Shown here: positions 25,532 to 33,953 of the stretch, piece by piece
Position numbering within the stretch: the stretch's first letter is position 1
How the letters are laid out: every line of letters starts with the position of its first letter
Source of the DNA: Spirosoma fluviale
GTDB lineage: Bacteria > Bacteroidota > Bacteroidia > Cytophagales > Cyclobacteriaceae
Direction of reading: 5' to 3'
Assembly: GCA_945897085.1 (NCBI GenBank)
Contig: CAMDEU010000003.1
Location: forward strand, 1 to 55,514
DNA: 55,514 nucleotides
The notes under the pieces: generated by a model
The model's database searches: none
What the model was told of the DNA's origin: nothing
What the model saw: only the letters and a program-made list of their open reading frames with translations
Made by a program: the position numbers and the translations under genes

Positions 25532-25615
25532 TACCCAGAGCCGGAGTCGAACCGGCACGAGTGTAACCTCATTGGTGTTTGAGACCAACGCGTCTACCAA
25601 TTCCGCCATCTGGGC
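25532..25615 (-). tRNA. tRNA-Leu (anticodon CAA)
   Basis: Minus-strand cloverleaf of 84 bases. Acceptor GCCCAGA pairs with TCTGGGT (ending in a G-U pair), D-arm GGCGGAATTGGTAGACGCG, and anticodon stem TTGGT/ACCAA around loop CTCAAAC gives anticodon CAA (codon UUG). A long class II variable arm fits leucine, and the T-arm is GCCGGTTCGACTCCGGC. CCA is not encoded. It stands alone between the ybbP-like gene and the monooxygenase-like gene. Confidence 0.95.
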
Positions 25616-25681
25616 ATTACATTGACCCATTCCGTTCTGAATGGGGTGCAAATATGACTACAAAAATGATTTCCTACAAAC

Positions 25682-25984
25682 TCAAGGCTGTACTTCTTGC
25701 AATTTTTTTGTGCTCCATGCCTGAGGTTTCTCGGAAAACAGCGCTTTAGTACTTGTCCAAACGGATTTAAAGAGCTCAGAATCACGATACTGATTCAAGG
25801 TTTCCTCACTTTCCCAATGGCTGTAGGTCACAAAAATATTTTTTTTACCCTGGTCTTGCCACAGCTCTAGATGCTGGCAACCCGGAAAATTTCGAATTAA
25901 GGATTTGTGGGCTTCAAAATTTTCTAAAAATGTAGGTACCTCCTCGGGGCGGAAGGTCATCCGGACAACCCGAATTAGGCTCAT
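25682..25984 (-). CDS. Antibiotic biosynthesis monooxygenase (ABM)-domain protein
   Basis: 100-residue small alpha/beta dimeric barrel protein: LIRVVRMTFRPEEVPTFLEN, FPGCQHLELWQD near 34-45, FVTYSHWESEETLNQYRDSE near 51-70, and FKSVWTSTKALFSEKPQAW. The ABM fold includes heme-degrading and quinol monooxygenases as well as proteins with no known activity, and no heme ligand could be assigned. It overlaps the upstream SAM hydrolase gene by four bases, so they are translationally coupled, but no joint pathway is known to me. Confidence 0.85.
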   Translation of the reverse strand: MSLIRVVRMTFRPEEVPTFLENFEAHKSLIRNFPGCQHLELWQDQGKKNIFVTYSHWESEETLNQYRDSELFKSVWTSTKALFSEKPQAWSTKKLQEVQP

Positions 25985-26751
25985 GGCTCGAAATTGATGT
26001 AGACCACACTGTCTCGCTTCAATCCAAGGAGGTTGCCCCCGTGTCCATGGTTGATGCCAATCTCCAATACATCCAAACTATTGAAAAATAAATAGGGTTC
26101 ACCCGCTTCTACCTGGTCATACCCTGTCTGTAGCTGCCGTAAGGTTTCTCTTCCAAACTGTACGGTGAATTTCCCTGGATTTAATTTTTCAAATACCTCA
26201 CGCCGGATATTGGTAATCAAGTTGCCATAGCGATCCATACGAACCACATGCCCGACAATCTGCTCTCGTGTAGCCTTTGCTTGTCGAGGCATCAACTTTT
26301 TGAATTGGGTGGAAGGACCTCCAAAGTCATGAATAGCAGCACCAGAAGCCACCTTTGCAGCAATAGGCGCTAAGATATCTCGGGTAGGAAAGGTGGATTC
26401 CTTGACATGAATATCTGCAAATTGGACTATAATCCCTGGATCGTAATCCGCCAACATGCTTAGAATCCCATTATTTGGACCGATAAAAATATGATCTTCC
26501 AGTTTGATACCTATGTATCCTGCTGTTGCTGTACCCGTGGTATTGATGCCTACCAAATGCACCGTGCCTTTGGGAAATTCCCGAAAGGTGGAACGTAAAA
26601 TAAAAGCAGCATGCTCCAGGTCAAAGGCTGCTATGCTATGGGATATATCCACAATTTGCAGCTGTGGATTGATGGATAGCATCCTAGCTTTCACTGCCGG
26701 TACATAGTAGTCCATGTCCCCGAAATCAGAAAGGAATGTCACCAAGGCCAT
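25981..26751 (-). CDS. S-adenosyl-L-methionine hydrolase (adenosine-forming), DUF62 family
   Basis: 256-residue enzyme of the SAM hydroxide adenosyltransferase family, which splits SAM into adenosine and methionine using an activated water; it is related to fluorinase and chlorinase. It starts MALVTFLSDFGDMDYYVPAV with the SDFG substrate Asp, then VDISHSIAAFDLEHAAFIL, GTVHLVGINTTG, and IFIGPNNGILSML near 104-116. The C-terminal beta-barrel begins near 170 (GHVVRMDRYGNLITNIRRE), with the Asn/Arg region characteristic of the hydrolase type. ATG 26751 was chosen by homology; a longer TTG frame to 26802 has no family match. It has its own promoter. Confidence 0.9.
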   Translation of the reverse strand: MALVTFLSDFGDMDYYVPAVKARMLSINPQLQIVDISHSIAAFDLEHAAFILRSTFREFPKGTVHLVGINTTGTATAGYIGIKLEDHIFIGPNNGILSMLADYDPGIIVQFADIHVKESTFPTRDILAPIAAKVASGAAIHDFGGPSTQFKKLMPRQAKATREQIVGHVVRMDRYGNLITNIRREVFEKLNPGKFTVQFGRETLRQLQTGYDQVEAGEPYLFFNSLDVLEIGINHGHGGNLLGLKRDSVVYINFEP

Positions 26752-26775
26752 AGGAGCAAGTAAAGTAAAATTTTG

Positions 26776-26783
26776 TAGTTTTG
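26776..26783 (+). promoter_or_regulatory. Possible -7 element for phoH (TAGTTTTG)
   Basis: Exact TAnnTTTG match on the plus strand, 73 bases before the proposed phoH start. No TTTG is seen at the expected upstream spacing, so it is only a weak candidate. Confidence 0.25.
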
Positions 26784-26799
26784 TTTGTTGGGGAGCGAA

Positions 26800-26832
26800 C
26801 AAAAATAGACATTTTATTCTTTTGCCTTCAAG
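26800..26832 (-). promoter_or_regulatory. Promoter of the SAM hydrolase/ABM unit
   Basis: On the minus strand, CTTG at 26829-26832 and TATTTTTG at 26800-26807 are spaced by 21 bases. The -7 is a perfect TAnnTTTG and the -33 keeps the TTG core. Transcription would begin near 26794, leaving a leader of about 43 bases. Confidence 0.55.
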
Positions 26833-26855
26833 GTGTACCTAATCTTAAAATAACT

Positions 26856-27845
26856 TTGGTCGAAAAAGTAATTACCCTAGAGCATATTCCCTTGGCTGAG
26901 TTTTTTGGAACAGCCGATGAAAACATCCGTCAGATTGCACAGGCCTTCCCTCAGTGTAAAGTAATTTCCCGCGGAAATGAAATCCGAATACAGGGAAGTC
27001 CTCCGGAAATTTTAAGAATCAATGATTTAATTAACATGCTTTTGGAGCATTTTGAACGCTTTGGACACCTTAGTCCAGAACATGTTAAGGATTACTTGGC
27101 GATTGAAGGGGGACCCTTCGAAGAGGCAAATAAGGATCAAGTCATTGTTTTTGGTAATAAAGGACTTATCATAAAAGCCAAATCTGCGAATCAACGCAAA
27201 TTAGTGGAAGCGGCATTTAAAAACGATTTGGTATTCGCTTTAGGTCCTGCCGGAACAGGCAAAACCTACATTGCAGTAGCCTTGGCAGTACGCGCTTTGA
27301 AAAACCGGGAAGTGAAGCGGATTATTATTACCCGCCCAGCGGTGGAAGCAGGGGAGAATTTGGGATTCCTTCCAGGGGATTTGCAAGAAAAACTAGACCC
27401 CTACTTGCGACCGATTTACGATGCCCTTCAGGACATGGTGCCCCCAGAGAAATTGAAATATTACCAGGAAACACGGGCCATTGAGATTGCTCCGTTGGCT
27501 TATATGCGCGGAAGGACGCTCCATGATGCCTTCATACTTTTGGATGAGGCTCAAAATACCACGGCCGAACAAATAAAAATGTTTTTAACTCGAATGGGGC
27601 CGAATTCCAAGGTCATCATTACGGGGGATCAAACGCAGGTAGATTTACCTACGCGCCAAAAATCTGGACTTTCCGAAGCTCTTCGTGTGCTAAATGATGT
27701 CAAAGGAATTGGTGTCGTAAGACTGAGTGGTAGTGATGTTGTTAGACACAAGCTAGTCAAATCGATCATTGCGGCTTATGAAAAAAGTGAAGAAGAAAAA
27801 GAAAAACTACGCCATGAAGCCGAAAGCAGAAAAAATAACGACTGA
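26856..27845 (+). CDS. phoH: PhoH family ATPase (PhoH/YbeZ-like)
   Basis: 329-residue P-loop ATPase from the proposed TTG 26856, where the family sequence begins (VEKVITLEHIPLAEFFG); an earlier TTG at 26781 gives 25 extra residues with no family look. A small RNA-binding-like N-domain (REIRIQGSP-type segment, here SRGNEIRIQGSPPEIL) precedes Walker A ALGPAGTGKTYIAVALAVRA near 128-147. ITRPAVEAGENLGFLPGD and Walker B FILLDEAQNTTAEQIK near 225-240 follow, then sensor VIITGDQTQVDLP. In E. coli YbeZ partners with the RNase YbeY and helps ribosome and RNA maturation. YbeY is not in this window. Confidence 0.93.
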   Translation: MVEKVITLEHIPLAEFFGTADENIRQIAQAFPQCKVISRGNEIRIQGSPPEILRINDLINMLLEHFERFGHLSPEHVKDYLAIEGGPFEEANKDQVIVFGNKGLIIKAKSANQRKLVEAAFKNDLVFALGPAGTGKTYIAVALAVRALKNREVKRIIITRPAVEAGENLGFLPGDLQEKLDPYLRPIYDALQDMVPPEKLKYYQETRAIEIAPLAYMRGRTLHDAFILLDEAQNTTAEQIKMFLTRMGPNSKVIITGDQTQVDLPTRQKSGLSEALRVLNDVKGIGVVRLSGSDVVRHKLVKSIIAAYEKSEEEKEKLRHEAESRKNND

Positions 27846-28248
27846 GGAAGGTCTAAAAGCTGCATTTCAAATCCGAGAATTCGTTTTTGTCGTGGAACAG
27901 GAAGTAGACGCAGCAGAAGAATACGACGAGTTTGAAACCACTTCCGTACATTTTTTGGCGCTGCTGGAAGGTGTTCCTGTGGGAACTGCCCGCTGGAGAT
28001 TCACTTCGAATGGAGTAAAAATGGAACGATTTGCCGTTCTGAAAGAAGCTAGAGCGCAGGGAGTAGGCCAAGCTTTGGTGGCGGCAGTTCTTGCAGATAT
28101 CGACCTACATCCGGATGGAAAAGCGAAAAAGAAATACCTCCATGCCCAAATCCATGCGATGCCTCTCTATGCCAAATTTGGGTTCCAGCAGGTAGGCGAA
28201 CAGTTTGAAGAGTGTGCCATCCTGCATTATAAAATGGAACTGAGCTAG
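27814..28248 (+). CDS. GNAT-family N-acetyltransferase (YjcF/ElaA-like)
   Basis: 144-residue acetyltransferase from ATG 27814, inside the 3' end of phoH (32-base overlap). Earlier ATGs would add a Lys-rich leader translated from phoH coding sequence. The family start is EEGLKAAFQIREFVFVVEQE, a substrate-side motif of the YjcF/ElaA group. Acetyl-CoA binding motif A is MERFAVLKEARAQGVGQALV near 60-80, and LHAQIHAMPLYAKFGFQQVG near 108-127 is motif B. Substrate is unknown. The overlap suggests coupled translation with phoH. Confidence 0.88.
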   Translation: MKPKAEKITTEEGLKAAFQIREFVFVVEQEVDAAEEYDEFETTSVHFLALLEGVPVGTARWRFTSNGVKMERFAVLKEARAQGVGQALVAAVLADIDLHPDGKAKKKYLHAQIHAMPLYAKFGFQQVGEQFEECAILHYKMELS

Positions 28249-28384
28249 ACAGCACTATTTTCCAAGTACGAGTCAATCAATTTTTCAAGGGGATAGATTT
28301 TTTGAGGGGTAATCCTCATTTTAGATTGCAACCATCAAAGATCCTTTGTTGTCCATTATTTTTTTAGTCACTTATTTTTTAGAC

Positions 28385-30322
28385 ATGACCTTTGCAGACT
28401 TTCCTTTTTTGAGGTACCTCTTCTTTTTTTGGGGAGGACTATACCTAGCAGCGGTGTTTACAAATTTACCAGCCCAACTTTTCTTGTGGCTTTTGGCCTC
28501 CGTATGGATGGTGTATACGGTTTTCCTTTTTCGGTTACCTTCTCCTAATTCTTTCCTAAACTCTAGTTTAGCCTACCTTCTCTTGATTGGGCTGGGTTGT
28601 TATGTGTCCCTATCATCGAGACAAGATGCACTGGAGGGGGAGATCTCTTGGGGAGAGGGGAAGGGATATCTTGCAGAAGTGCAGCGGTATGACCTACCCA
28701 AAGCCAACTCTTCGGAGAATTTACTTGCGGTATTTGCAATAAAAGGGGAGCAAGGCTGGAGGAACCAAAAAGCATTGGTCTTGGTGTATCACCAGCTTGA
28801 AAATGCTCTTTATCCAGGTCAGGTTATTTGGGTGCCTACCAATCCAGAATCGCTAGCCCCTCCAAGTTTTCCGAATGAATTTAACTACAAACAATTTTTG
28901 GCTGCAAAAGGAATTCATTTCCGGCAGTTTCTTGGAAAAAAGTTGCAAGTACTCCCGCTAAAGCAAAGCAACGAACTGAATTTCACTATGGAGCACTTAC
29001 GGCATTATTTTGCGGGCGTGATTGACCAGTATGTTCGTAGGCCAGAGTCCAAACAAATTGCTTTGGCGCTACTTTTAGGACAAAAGGAATCCCTCGGTAA
29101 GGAGGTAAAGCAAGCCTATTCGGCAACAGGAACTCAGCATATTCTGGCAGTATCTGGACTCCACGTGGGGATCATCTACTCCTTATTGCTGCTTCCATTG
29201 ACTTTTTTTAAACAGGAGGGGCATGCCCTTCGAAAAAGTTATCTCCTTCTAGTCATGTGCTTGATCTGGATCTATGCACTGATGACTGGATTCTCACCCT
29301 CCGTGGTGCGTGCAGTGGTCATGTTTTCGTTGGTTACCCTCGGGCAAATGCGAAAGAGAAAACCCTCCATTTGGAATATTTTGGCTTTTTCAGCGCTTCT
29401 GCTCCTGGTGCTTGATCCAGATATTCAATCTGATCTTGGGTTTCAACTTTCCTACTTGGCAGTGGCAGGAATCGTGGGTTTGCAGCCTCTCCTCCTTCGG
29501 ATGTGGGCCCCCTCCAATCGCGTGTTGGATTATTTTTGGCAAATGGCCACCGTCACCCTCGCCGCGCAGCTGATCACAAGCCCACTGACGCTCCACTACT
29601 TTCACACTTTTCCTACCTATTTCTTAGTTGCCAACTTGCTCATTGTGCCGCTTTCCTACATCATCCTATGCGCAGGAGTGCCGTTCCTTTTGCTCGCTTG
29701 GATTCCTATGGTGGGAAGCCTGTTGGGTTCAATCGTTGACTTTTTGCTTTTTATCCAAAACGAAATCACCTACACCCTCCAGGAATTGCCTGCTGCATTG
29801 TGGCAGGGGATTCACCTGCCCCTCGCTGGGATGCTAGCGATTTGGGGGATGTTATGGATTTGGGGGAATTGGGAGTTTGGCAATCGGAAAATTCTTGTGC
29901 GGTTGGGCTTTGGCCTTTGCTTGCTTTGGGCAATCTCAAATCTGTGGACTGAGGTTCTACGCCCCAGCCATGAGCTCTACTTTTTTACCAAGGGCCAGCA
30001 GCGAATCCTGGACCTGAGGCTTGGGGAGCATCACCTTTCGTGGAATCAGGATTTTCCTGTTGCCCAACTCTCCTATTCCATTCTTCCAAACCGGCTTTCA
30101 GGCCAACGAAATCCTGTTCCAATTTCGTTGAAAGGAATTGTAGGGAAAGATTCTGTTTGGTTTCCAGGGTTAGACTTTACCTTTTTTCCAGCTCAAAACC
30201 GTCTCGCTTGGGGATCGCTTCAACCCAAAGAACGGATAGATTTTATCCAAATTAATCTTGCGGACTCCCTTCCAGGAGATTCGATAGTTACAGCTTCTTC
30301 AGGATTTAGGGTGATTTTCTAA
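28385..30322 (+). CDS. comEC: ComEC/Rec2-family competence membrane protein
   Basis: 645-residue polytopic inner-membrane protein from ATG 28385 (an in-frame TTG at 28346 would add 13 residues). The N-terminal DUF4131/OB region spans about residues 30-170 (VLVYHQLENALYPGQVIWVP). The competence core is signalled by QIALALLLGQKESL near 225, GTQHILAVSGLHVGIIYSLL near 250, and [20 protein letters not shown] near 300. More helices run to about 520. There is no metallo-beta-lactamase HxHxDH domain: the C-terminal 120 residues are short and beta-rich, a frequent truncation in Bacteroidota. Expected role: translocating one DNA strand into the cytoplasm. Confidence 0.9.
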   Translation: MTFADFPFLRYLFFFWGGLYLAAVFTNLPAQLFLWLLASVWMVYTVFLFRLPSPNSFLNSSLAYLLLIGLGCYVSLSSRQDALEGEISWGEGKGYLAEVQRYDLPKANSSENLLAVFAIKGEQGWRNQKALVLVYHQLENALYPGQVIWVPTNPESLAPPSFPNEFNYKQFLAAKGIHFRQFLGKKLQVLPLKQSNELNFTMEHLRHYFAGVIDQYVRRPESKQIALALLLGQKESLGKEVKQAYSATGTQHILAVSGLHVGIIYSLLLLPLTFFKQEGHALRKSYLLLVMCLIWIYALMTGFSPSVVRAVVMFSLVTLGQMRKRKPSIWNILAFSALLLLVLDPDIQSDLGFQLSYLAVAGIVGLQPLLLRMWAPSNRVLDYFWQMATVTLAAQLITSPLTLHYFHTFPTYFLVANLLIVPLSYIILCAGVPFLLLAWIPMVGSLLGSIVDFLLFIQNEITYTLQELPAALWQGIHLPLAGMLAIWGMLWIWGNWEFGNRKILVRLGFGLCLLWAISNLWTEVLRPSHELYFFTKGQQRILDLRLGEHHLSWNQDFPVAQLSYSILPNRLSGQRNPVPISLKGIVGKDSVWFPGLDFTFFPAQNRLAWGSLQPKERIDFIQINLADSLPGDSIVTASSGFRVIF

Positions 30323-30410
30323 AGGAAACTGAAGCTATGGCCTTTTGGACTTTCTTTTTATGGCTTCTCGTTCACGGGGAAACAGGGTTTTTTTGTAATT
30401 TCAAAGGCTC

Positions 30411-32342
30411 ATGACTGAATCAAACGACCGATTGTTAATTCTCCTGAAGGAGGTATTTGGATTGAAGGAATTTCGTCCTGTCCAAAAGCAGGTCATCGAT
30501 TCGGTGTACCAAGGAGAAGACACGCTTGCCATTTTACCCACAGGCGGAGGGAAAAGCCTCTGTTACCAGGTGCCTGGATTGGCCAAAGAGGGGATCTGTA
30601 TTGTCATTTCCCCGCTGATTGCTCTCATGAAAGATCAGGTGGATTACCTTAAGGCCCGTGGGGTAAAAGCTGTGGCGCTCCATGCTGGAATGAGTGCCCG
30701 AGAGATCGATACCCTTTTGGACAATTGCATCCGTGGGGGTGTCAAATTTTTATACTTATCCCCTGAGCGCCTAAAATCTGAACTTTTTGTGGAGCGGTTC
30801 AAGCAGATGAACCTCAACCTGATTGCAGTGGATGAGGCGCATTGCATCTCCCAGTGGGGTTATGATTTTCGGCCTGCTTACCTCGAGATCGCCAACATCC
30901 GAGCCTATCATCCCAAGGTGAATGTACTTGCCTTGACCGCTTCGGCAACACCAGAGGTTGAAAAAGACATCCTAGAAAAGCTTCAGCTTAAGAAGCCTGC
31001 CTCCTTCCACCAGAGTTTTGCCCGAAAAAATCTGAGCTACAGCGTTCGCTTGGTAGAGAACAAACTCGAAAAAGGACTCGAAATCTTAAAGCGAATTTCT
31101 GGATCGGCGATCTGGTATGTTCGTACCCGCCAAGCAACCCAACAGCTGGCAAAGCAACTCCAGCAAATGGGGTTCTCCGCAGCAGCCTACCATGCAGGCA
31201 TGACGGGGTCGGATCGTTCTGCCAAACAAGAAGCCTGGAAAACGAACCAGGTACGAATCATGGTCAGCACGAATGCCTTCGGAATGGGCATAGACAAACC
31301 AGATGTTCGGGTAGTACTCCATAGTGACTTGGCTGAAAATATCGAAAGTTATTACCAAGAAGCAGGACGAGCCGGTCGAGATGGGCAAAAGGCCTATGCC
31401 GTGCTTCTCACCAATGCCCAGGACTTTGAGCAGCTTCTGGACCGAGCAGCTTTGGTATATCCACCTGTAGAATTTCTCCGACGCGTATACCAATGCCTGG
31501 CCAACTATTTTCAATTGGCCATTGGAGCCCAGTCTTTGCGTAGTTATGATTTTGAGATTTCCGATTTTGCATCTACCTACCAGCTGCCGGTATTGGATAG
31601 TTTTTATGCCCTCAAGGTGCTAGAGGAAGAGGGGTTGATAGCACTCAACGAAAGTTTTTTTGCGCCCTCACGCGCGCATTTTCTAGTTAATCCCCAGCGA
31701 CTCTATGAGGTTCAAATCCAGCATTCGAAGCTCGATCCGGTAATCAAAATCCTGCTTCGGACGCATGGAGGAAATCTCTTTTCTGAATACTTCACCATTC
31801 AAGAGGCAAGGCTAGCCAAAGCAGCAGGGATGGATGAGGCGGTATTGATCAAAGCCTTGCTCGAGCTGGCCAAAATGAAGTTTTTGGATTACGAACCCCG
31901 AAAGGATCGACCTCAACTCACCTTTTTGACTGAGAGATATGATGCAGCCACCCTTCCGCTTAATTTCAAGCGAATCACCTTGAGGCGAGAACTTACCCTG
32001 CATAAGGCCACGCAAATGGTTGCCTATGCACATCAAACGCTAATCTGCCGCACCCAATTTATTCAAGCCTATTTTGGAGAATTAAGTGATGAGAAGTGTG
32101 GGGTTTGCGATCATTGTGTGGAACAAAAAAAAGCAAGCCTTCCGCTAGAAGTTGAAAACAAGTTTAAAGAGCAGCTTTTGCAAACTTTAGCACTTGGTGA
32201 AGCGTTTAGTGAGGAGGAGCTTTTTGATGCCTTAAACAAGCCTGCTTCTTTGGAACATCTCAAATGCCTTCGCCATTTGGTCGAAGAAGGGAAGGTTGAA
32301 ATGACCGCCTCGGGAAAATATAAACGAATAGGAGATGGGTGA
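30411..32342 (+). CDS. recQ: ATP-dependent DNA helicase RecQ, HRDC-less type
   Basis: 643-residue superfamily 2 helicase that unwinds DNA 3'-5' in recombination and fork repair. Q-motif and Walker A are FRPVQKQVIDSVYQGEDTL and LPTGGGKSLCYQVPG (Lys48). The DEAH box is LIAVDEAHCISQWGYDFRPAY, with the aromatic-rich loop. SAT is ALTASATPEVEKDI, and motifs V/VI are STNAFGMGIDKPDVR and YYQEAGRAGRDG. The RQC zinc-binding Cys lie in LICRTQFIQAYFG and EKCGVCDHC near 545-570. A short winged-helix-like tail replaces HRDC. An eight-base overlap joins it to the next gene. Confidence 0.96.
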   Translation: MTESNDRLLILLKEVFGLKEFRPVQKQVIDSVYQGEDTLAILPTGGGKSLCYQVPGLAKEGICIVISPLIALMKDQVDYLKARGVKAVALHAGMSAREIDTLLDNCIRGGVKFLYLSPERLKSELFVERFKQMNLNLIAVDEAHCISQWGYDFRPAYLEIANIRAYHPKVNVLALTASATPEVEKDILEKLQLKKPASFHQSFARKNLSYSVRLVENKLEKGLEILKRISGSAIWYVRTRQATQQLAKQLQQMGFSAAAYHAGMTGSDRSAKQEAWKTNQVRIMVSTNAFGMGIDKPDVRVVLHSDLAENIESYYQEAGRAGRDGQKAYAVLLTNAQDFEQLLDRAALVYPPVEFLRRVYQCLANYFQLAIGAQSLRSYDFEISDFASTYQLPVLDSFYALKVLEEEGLIALNESFFAPSRAHFLVNPQRLYEVQIQHSKLDPVIKILLRTHGGNLFSEYFTIQEARLAKAAGMDEAVLIKALLELAKMKFLDYEPRKDRPQLTFLTERYDAATLPLNFKRITLRRELTLHKATQMVAYAHQTLICRTQFIQAYFGELSDEKCGVCDHCVEQKKASLPLEVENKFKEQLLQTLALGEAFSEEELFDALNKPASLEHLKCLRHLVEEGKVEMTASGKYKRIGDG

Positions 32343-32931
32343 TTTCTTTGATGACTTATTGAAAAAAATCTTTCCCAATCGTGAAGGAAATCCACCCCTC
32401 TCAGTAAAAGAGAATTTTTCACTGAAAGAAAAAGACCTGCATGATTTAGAAGAATGGAATAAATCAGAGGAATCTAAAGCGCTGTTCGCGTTGGTTTATA
32501 GAAACTATCACTACAAAAGAGCTCAAATCAATGATACTCCAGAAGTGCATGTCTTTACCTCAGCTTATGCGAATGGCTTTGCACTAAGTTACAGCCTGCC
32601 CCTCGATCCGAATTCTTTTTCATTACTTTTCTTGGGATTAAGTAGGCGCATTATAGCTTTGGGGTACGAACAGGTAAGTTTGGATCGGAAGTTGGAGGAA
32701 GAAAATGATCAGGTGAAAGAAACTGAAAAATTTTACTTCAAGCCCCCACTGCAACTGCCCCAAGAAGGAGAATTAATCAGCCAACTGTATGGCAACATTT
32801 CCTTGGAAAAAATACGGATCAACCAGCAGCCTAGCTATTTCAAATTATTGGCCTCGGTATATTCTGACAGATTGTATTACGATGCCAAACCCTTTGATGA
32901 CCTGATGGATCAGTTATTTGAAAGACCTTAA
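32335..32931 (+). CDS. Conserved hypothetical protein downstream of recQ
   Basis: 198-residue cytoplasmic protein with no signal or membrane segment; no family recognised. It starts MGDFFDDLLKKIFPNREGNP inside the recQ end. The middle is beta-rich (TPEVHVFTSAYANGFALSYS, then NSFSLLFLGLSRRIIALGYE), and the C-terminal half has acidic helices ending FDDLMDQLFERP. The overlap with recQ and the two-base gap to the Nudix gene show it is a real operon member. A helper in DNA repair could be imagined from position alone, but nothing in the sequence demonstrates it. Confidence 0.8.
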   Translation: MGDFFDDLLKKIFPNREGNPPLSVKENFSLKEKDLHDLEEWNKSEESKALFALVYRNYHYKRAQINDTPEVHVFTSAYANGFALSYSLPLDPNSFSLLFLGLSRRIIALGYEQVSLDRKLEEENDQVKETEKFYFKPPLQLPQEGELISQLYGNISLEKIRINQQPSYFKLLASVYSDRLYYDAKPFDDLMDQLFERP

Positions 32932-32933
32932 TT

Positions 32934-33485
32934 ATGGATAGAATTACCCTACAAAAACAATTAGAAGCGTATCGTAGTCCTTACGAAGAGGAAAATCAGT
33001 TTGTGTCTGATTTTCTGGCCTTGACTGATGACCCTTTGGCCTATTCGAGAGAACGGATTGCAGGTCATTTTACGGCCTCTGCTTGGATTGTAAATAAGAA
33101 AAGAACACATACCCTGCTTACACTCCACCGTAAACTCGGACGCTGGCTTCAATTGGGAGGACATGCAGATGGAAACGAAAACCTTCTCGAGGTGGCTCTT
33201 CAAGAGGCAAAGGAGGAAAGCGGACTGACTTCCCTTCAATTTGTAGACACTTCTATTTTTGATCTGGACAAGCACATCATTCCAGAACGCCCTCATGTGG
33301 CAGAACATTTTCATTACGATGTTCGCTATATGATTGAAGCAGACCTCCATGAACCCTTGGTGCGAAGTGATGAGAGCATTTCCCTAGCTTGGGTTACCTT
33401 TGATGCGGTCATTGATTTGATCGGTTACAATCCCTCCATCTTGCGGATGCTTGAAAAAACAAGTACTTCAGAAATCTTACATTGA
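32934..33485 (+). CDS. NUDIX hydrolase
   Basis: 183-residue Nudix-fold pyrophosphohydrolase. The Nudix box is GGHADGNENLLEVALQEAKE plus ESGL near residues 77-100. It fits Gx5Ex7REUxEExGU except that the usual Arg is Gln; the metal-binding Glu residues are kept. The box is preceded by TLLTLHRKLGRWLQLGGH, typical of the subgroup that has a large N-terminal helix (FVSDFLALTDDPLAYSRERI). The substrate is unknown, perhaps an oxidised nucleotide or dinucleoside compound. Its stop overlaps the thioesterase start by one base. Confidence 0.9.
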   Translation: MDRITLQKQLEAYRSPYEEENQFVSDFLALTDDPLAYSRERIAGHFTASAWIVNKKRTHTLLTLHRKLGRWLQLGGHADGNENLLEVALQEAKEESGLTSLQFVDTSIFDLDKHIIPERPHVAEHFHYDVRYMIEADLHEPLVRSDESISLAWVTFDAVIDLIGYNPSILRMLEKTSTSEILH

Positions 33486-33919
33486 TGCGTAATTTTGATA
33501 TCCGGCAGCTCCGTGCTGATTTTTCATTTTCCACACCCATTCAGCTTCGTTTTTCCGACATAGATGGTTACCTCCATGTCAACAATGGGGTTTATTTCAG
33601 TTATTTCGAACATGCAAGAGCCGTATTTCTTTACCTCCAAGCAGGCTGGGATGTATTGGATGTGGGTACAGTAGTCGGTAGAGTCGAGATTGACTACATT
33701 CGCCCCATTCATTTGCAAGATCAAGTGGAGGCTTTGGTAAAATGCTCACGCCTCGGCAACTCTTCTTTTGACTTGGAACAAGTACTTTTGGGTAAAGATC
33801 CCGAGGGCAAGGAATATGTTTTTGCAACCTGCAAAAGCGTGTTGGTATCTGTTGATAAAAACACCATGAAGCCGGTTTCTATCCCAGATGCTTACCGACT
33901 AAAACTAGCCTCTTCCTAA
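33485..33919 (+). CDS. Hotdog-fold acyl-CoA thioesterase (4HBT type)
   Basis: 144 residues from ATG 33485, which overlaps the preceding TGA by one base; an adjacent TTG was rejected. The 4-hydroxybenzoyl-CoA thioesterase motif is LRFSDIDGYLHVNNGVYFSY near residues 22-41, with the catalytic Asp in SDIDGYLHVNN and helix FEHARAVFLY after it. The strand pattern VGRVEIDYIRPIHLQDQVEA completes the hotdog fold. It is similar in type to YbgC/FadM proteins. Substrate acyl chain unknown. Last gene of the recQ-Nudix-thioesterase run. Confidence 0.9.
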   Translation: MRNFDIRQLRADFSFSTPIQLRFSDIDGYLHVNNGVYFSYFEHARAVFLYLQAGWDVLDVGTVVGRVEIDYIRPIHLQDQVEALVKCSRLGNSSFDLEQVLLGKDPEGKEYVFATCKSVLVSVDKNTMKPVSIPDAYRLKLASS

Positions 33920-33953
33920 TTTCTATTCTGTAATTTTATTTAAAAATACCCCT

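Noticed and set aside
26851-26858. TAACTTTG as the phoH promoter -7 element
   Set aside because: It overlaps the proposed start codon, and a transcript beginning after it would lack the start.
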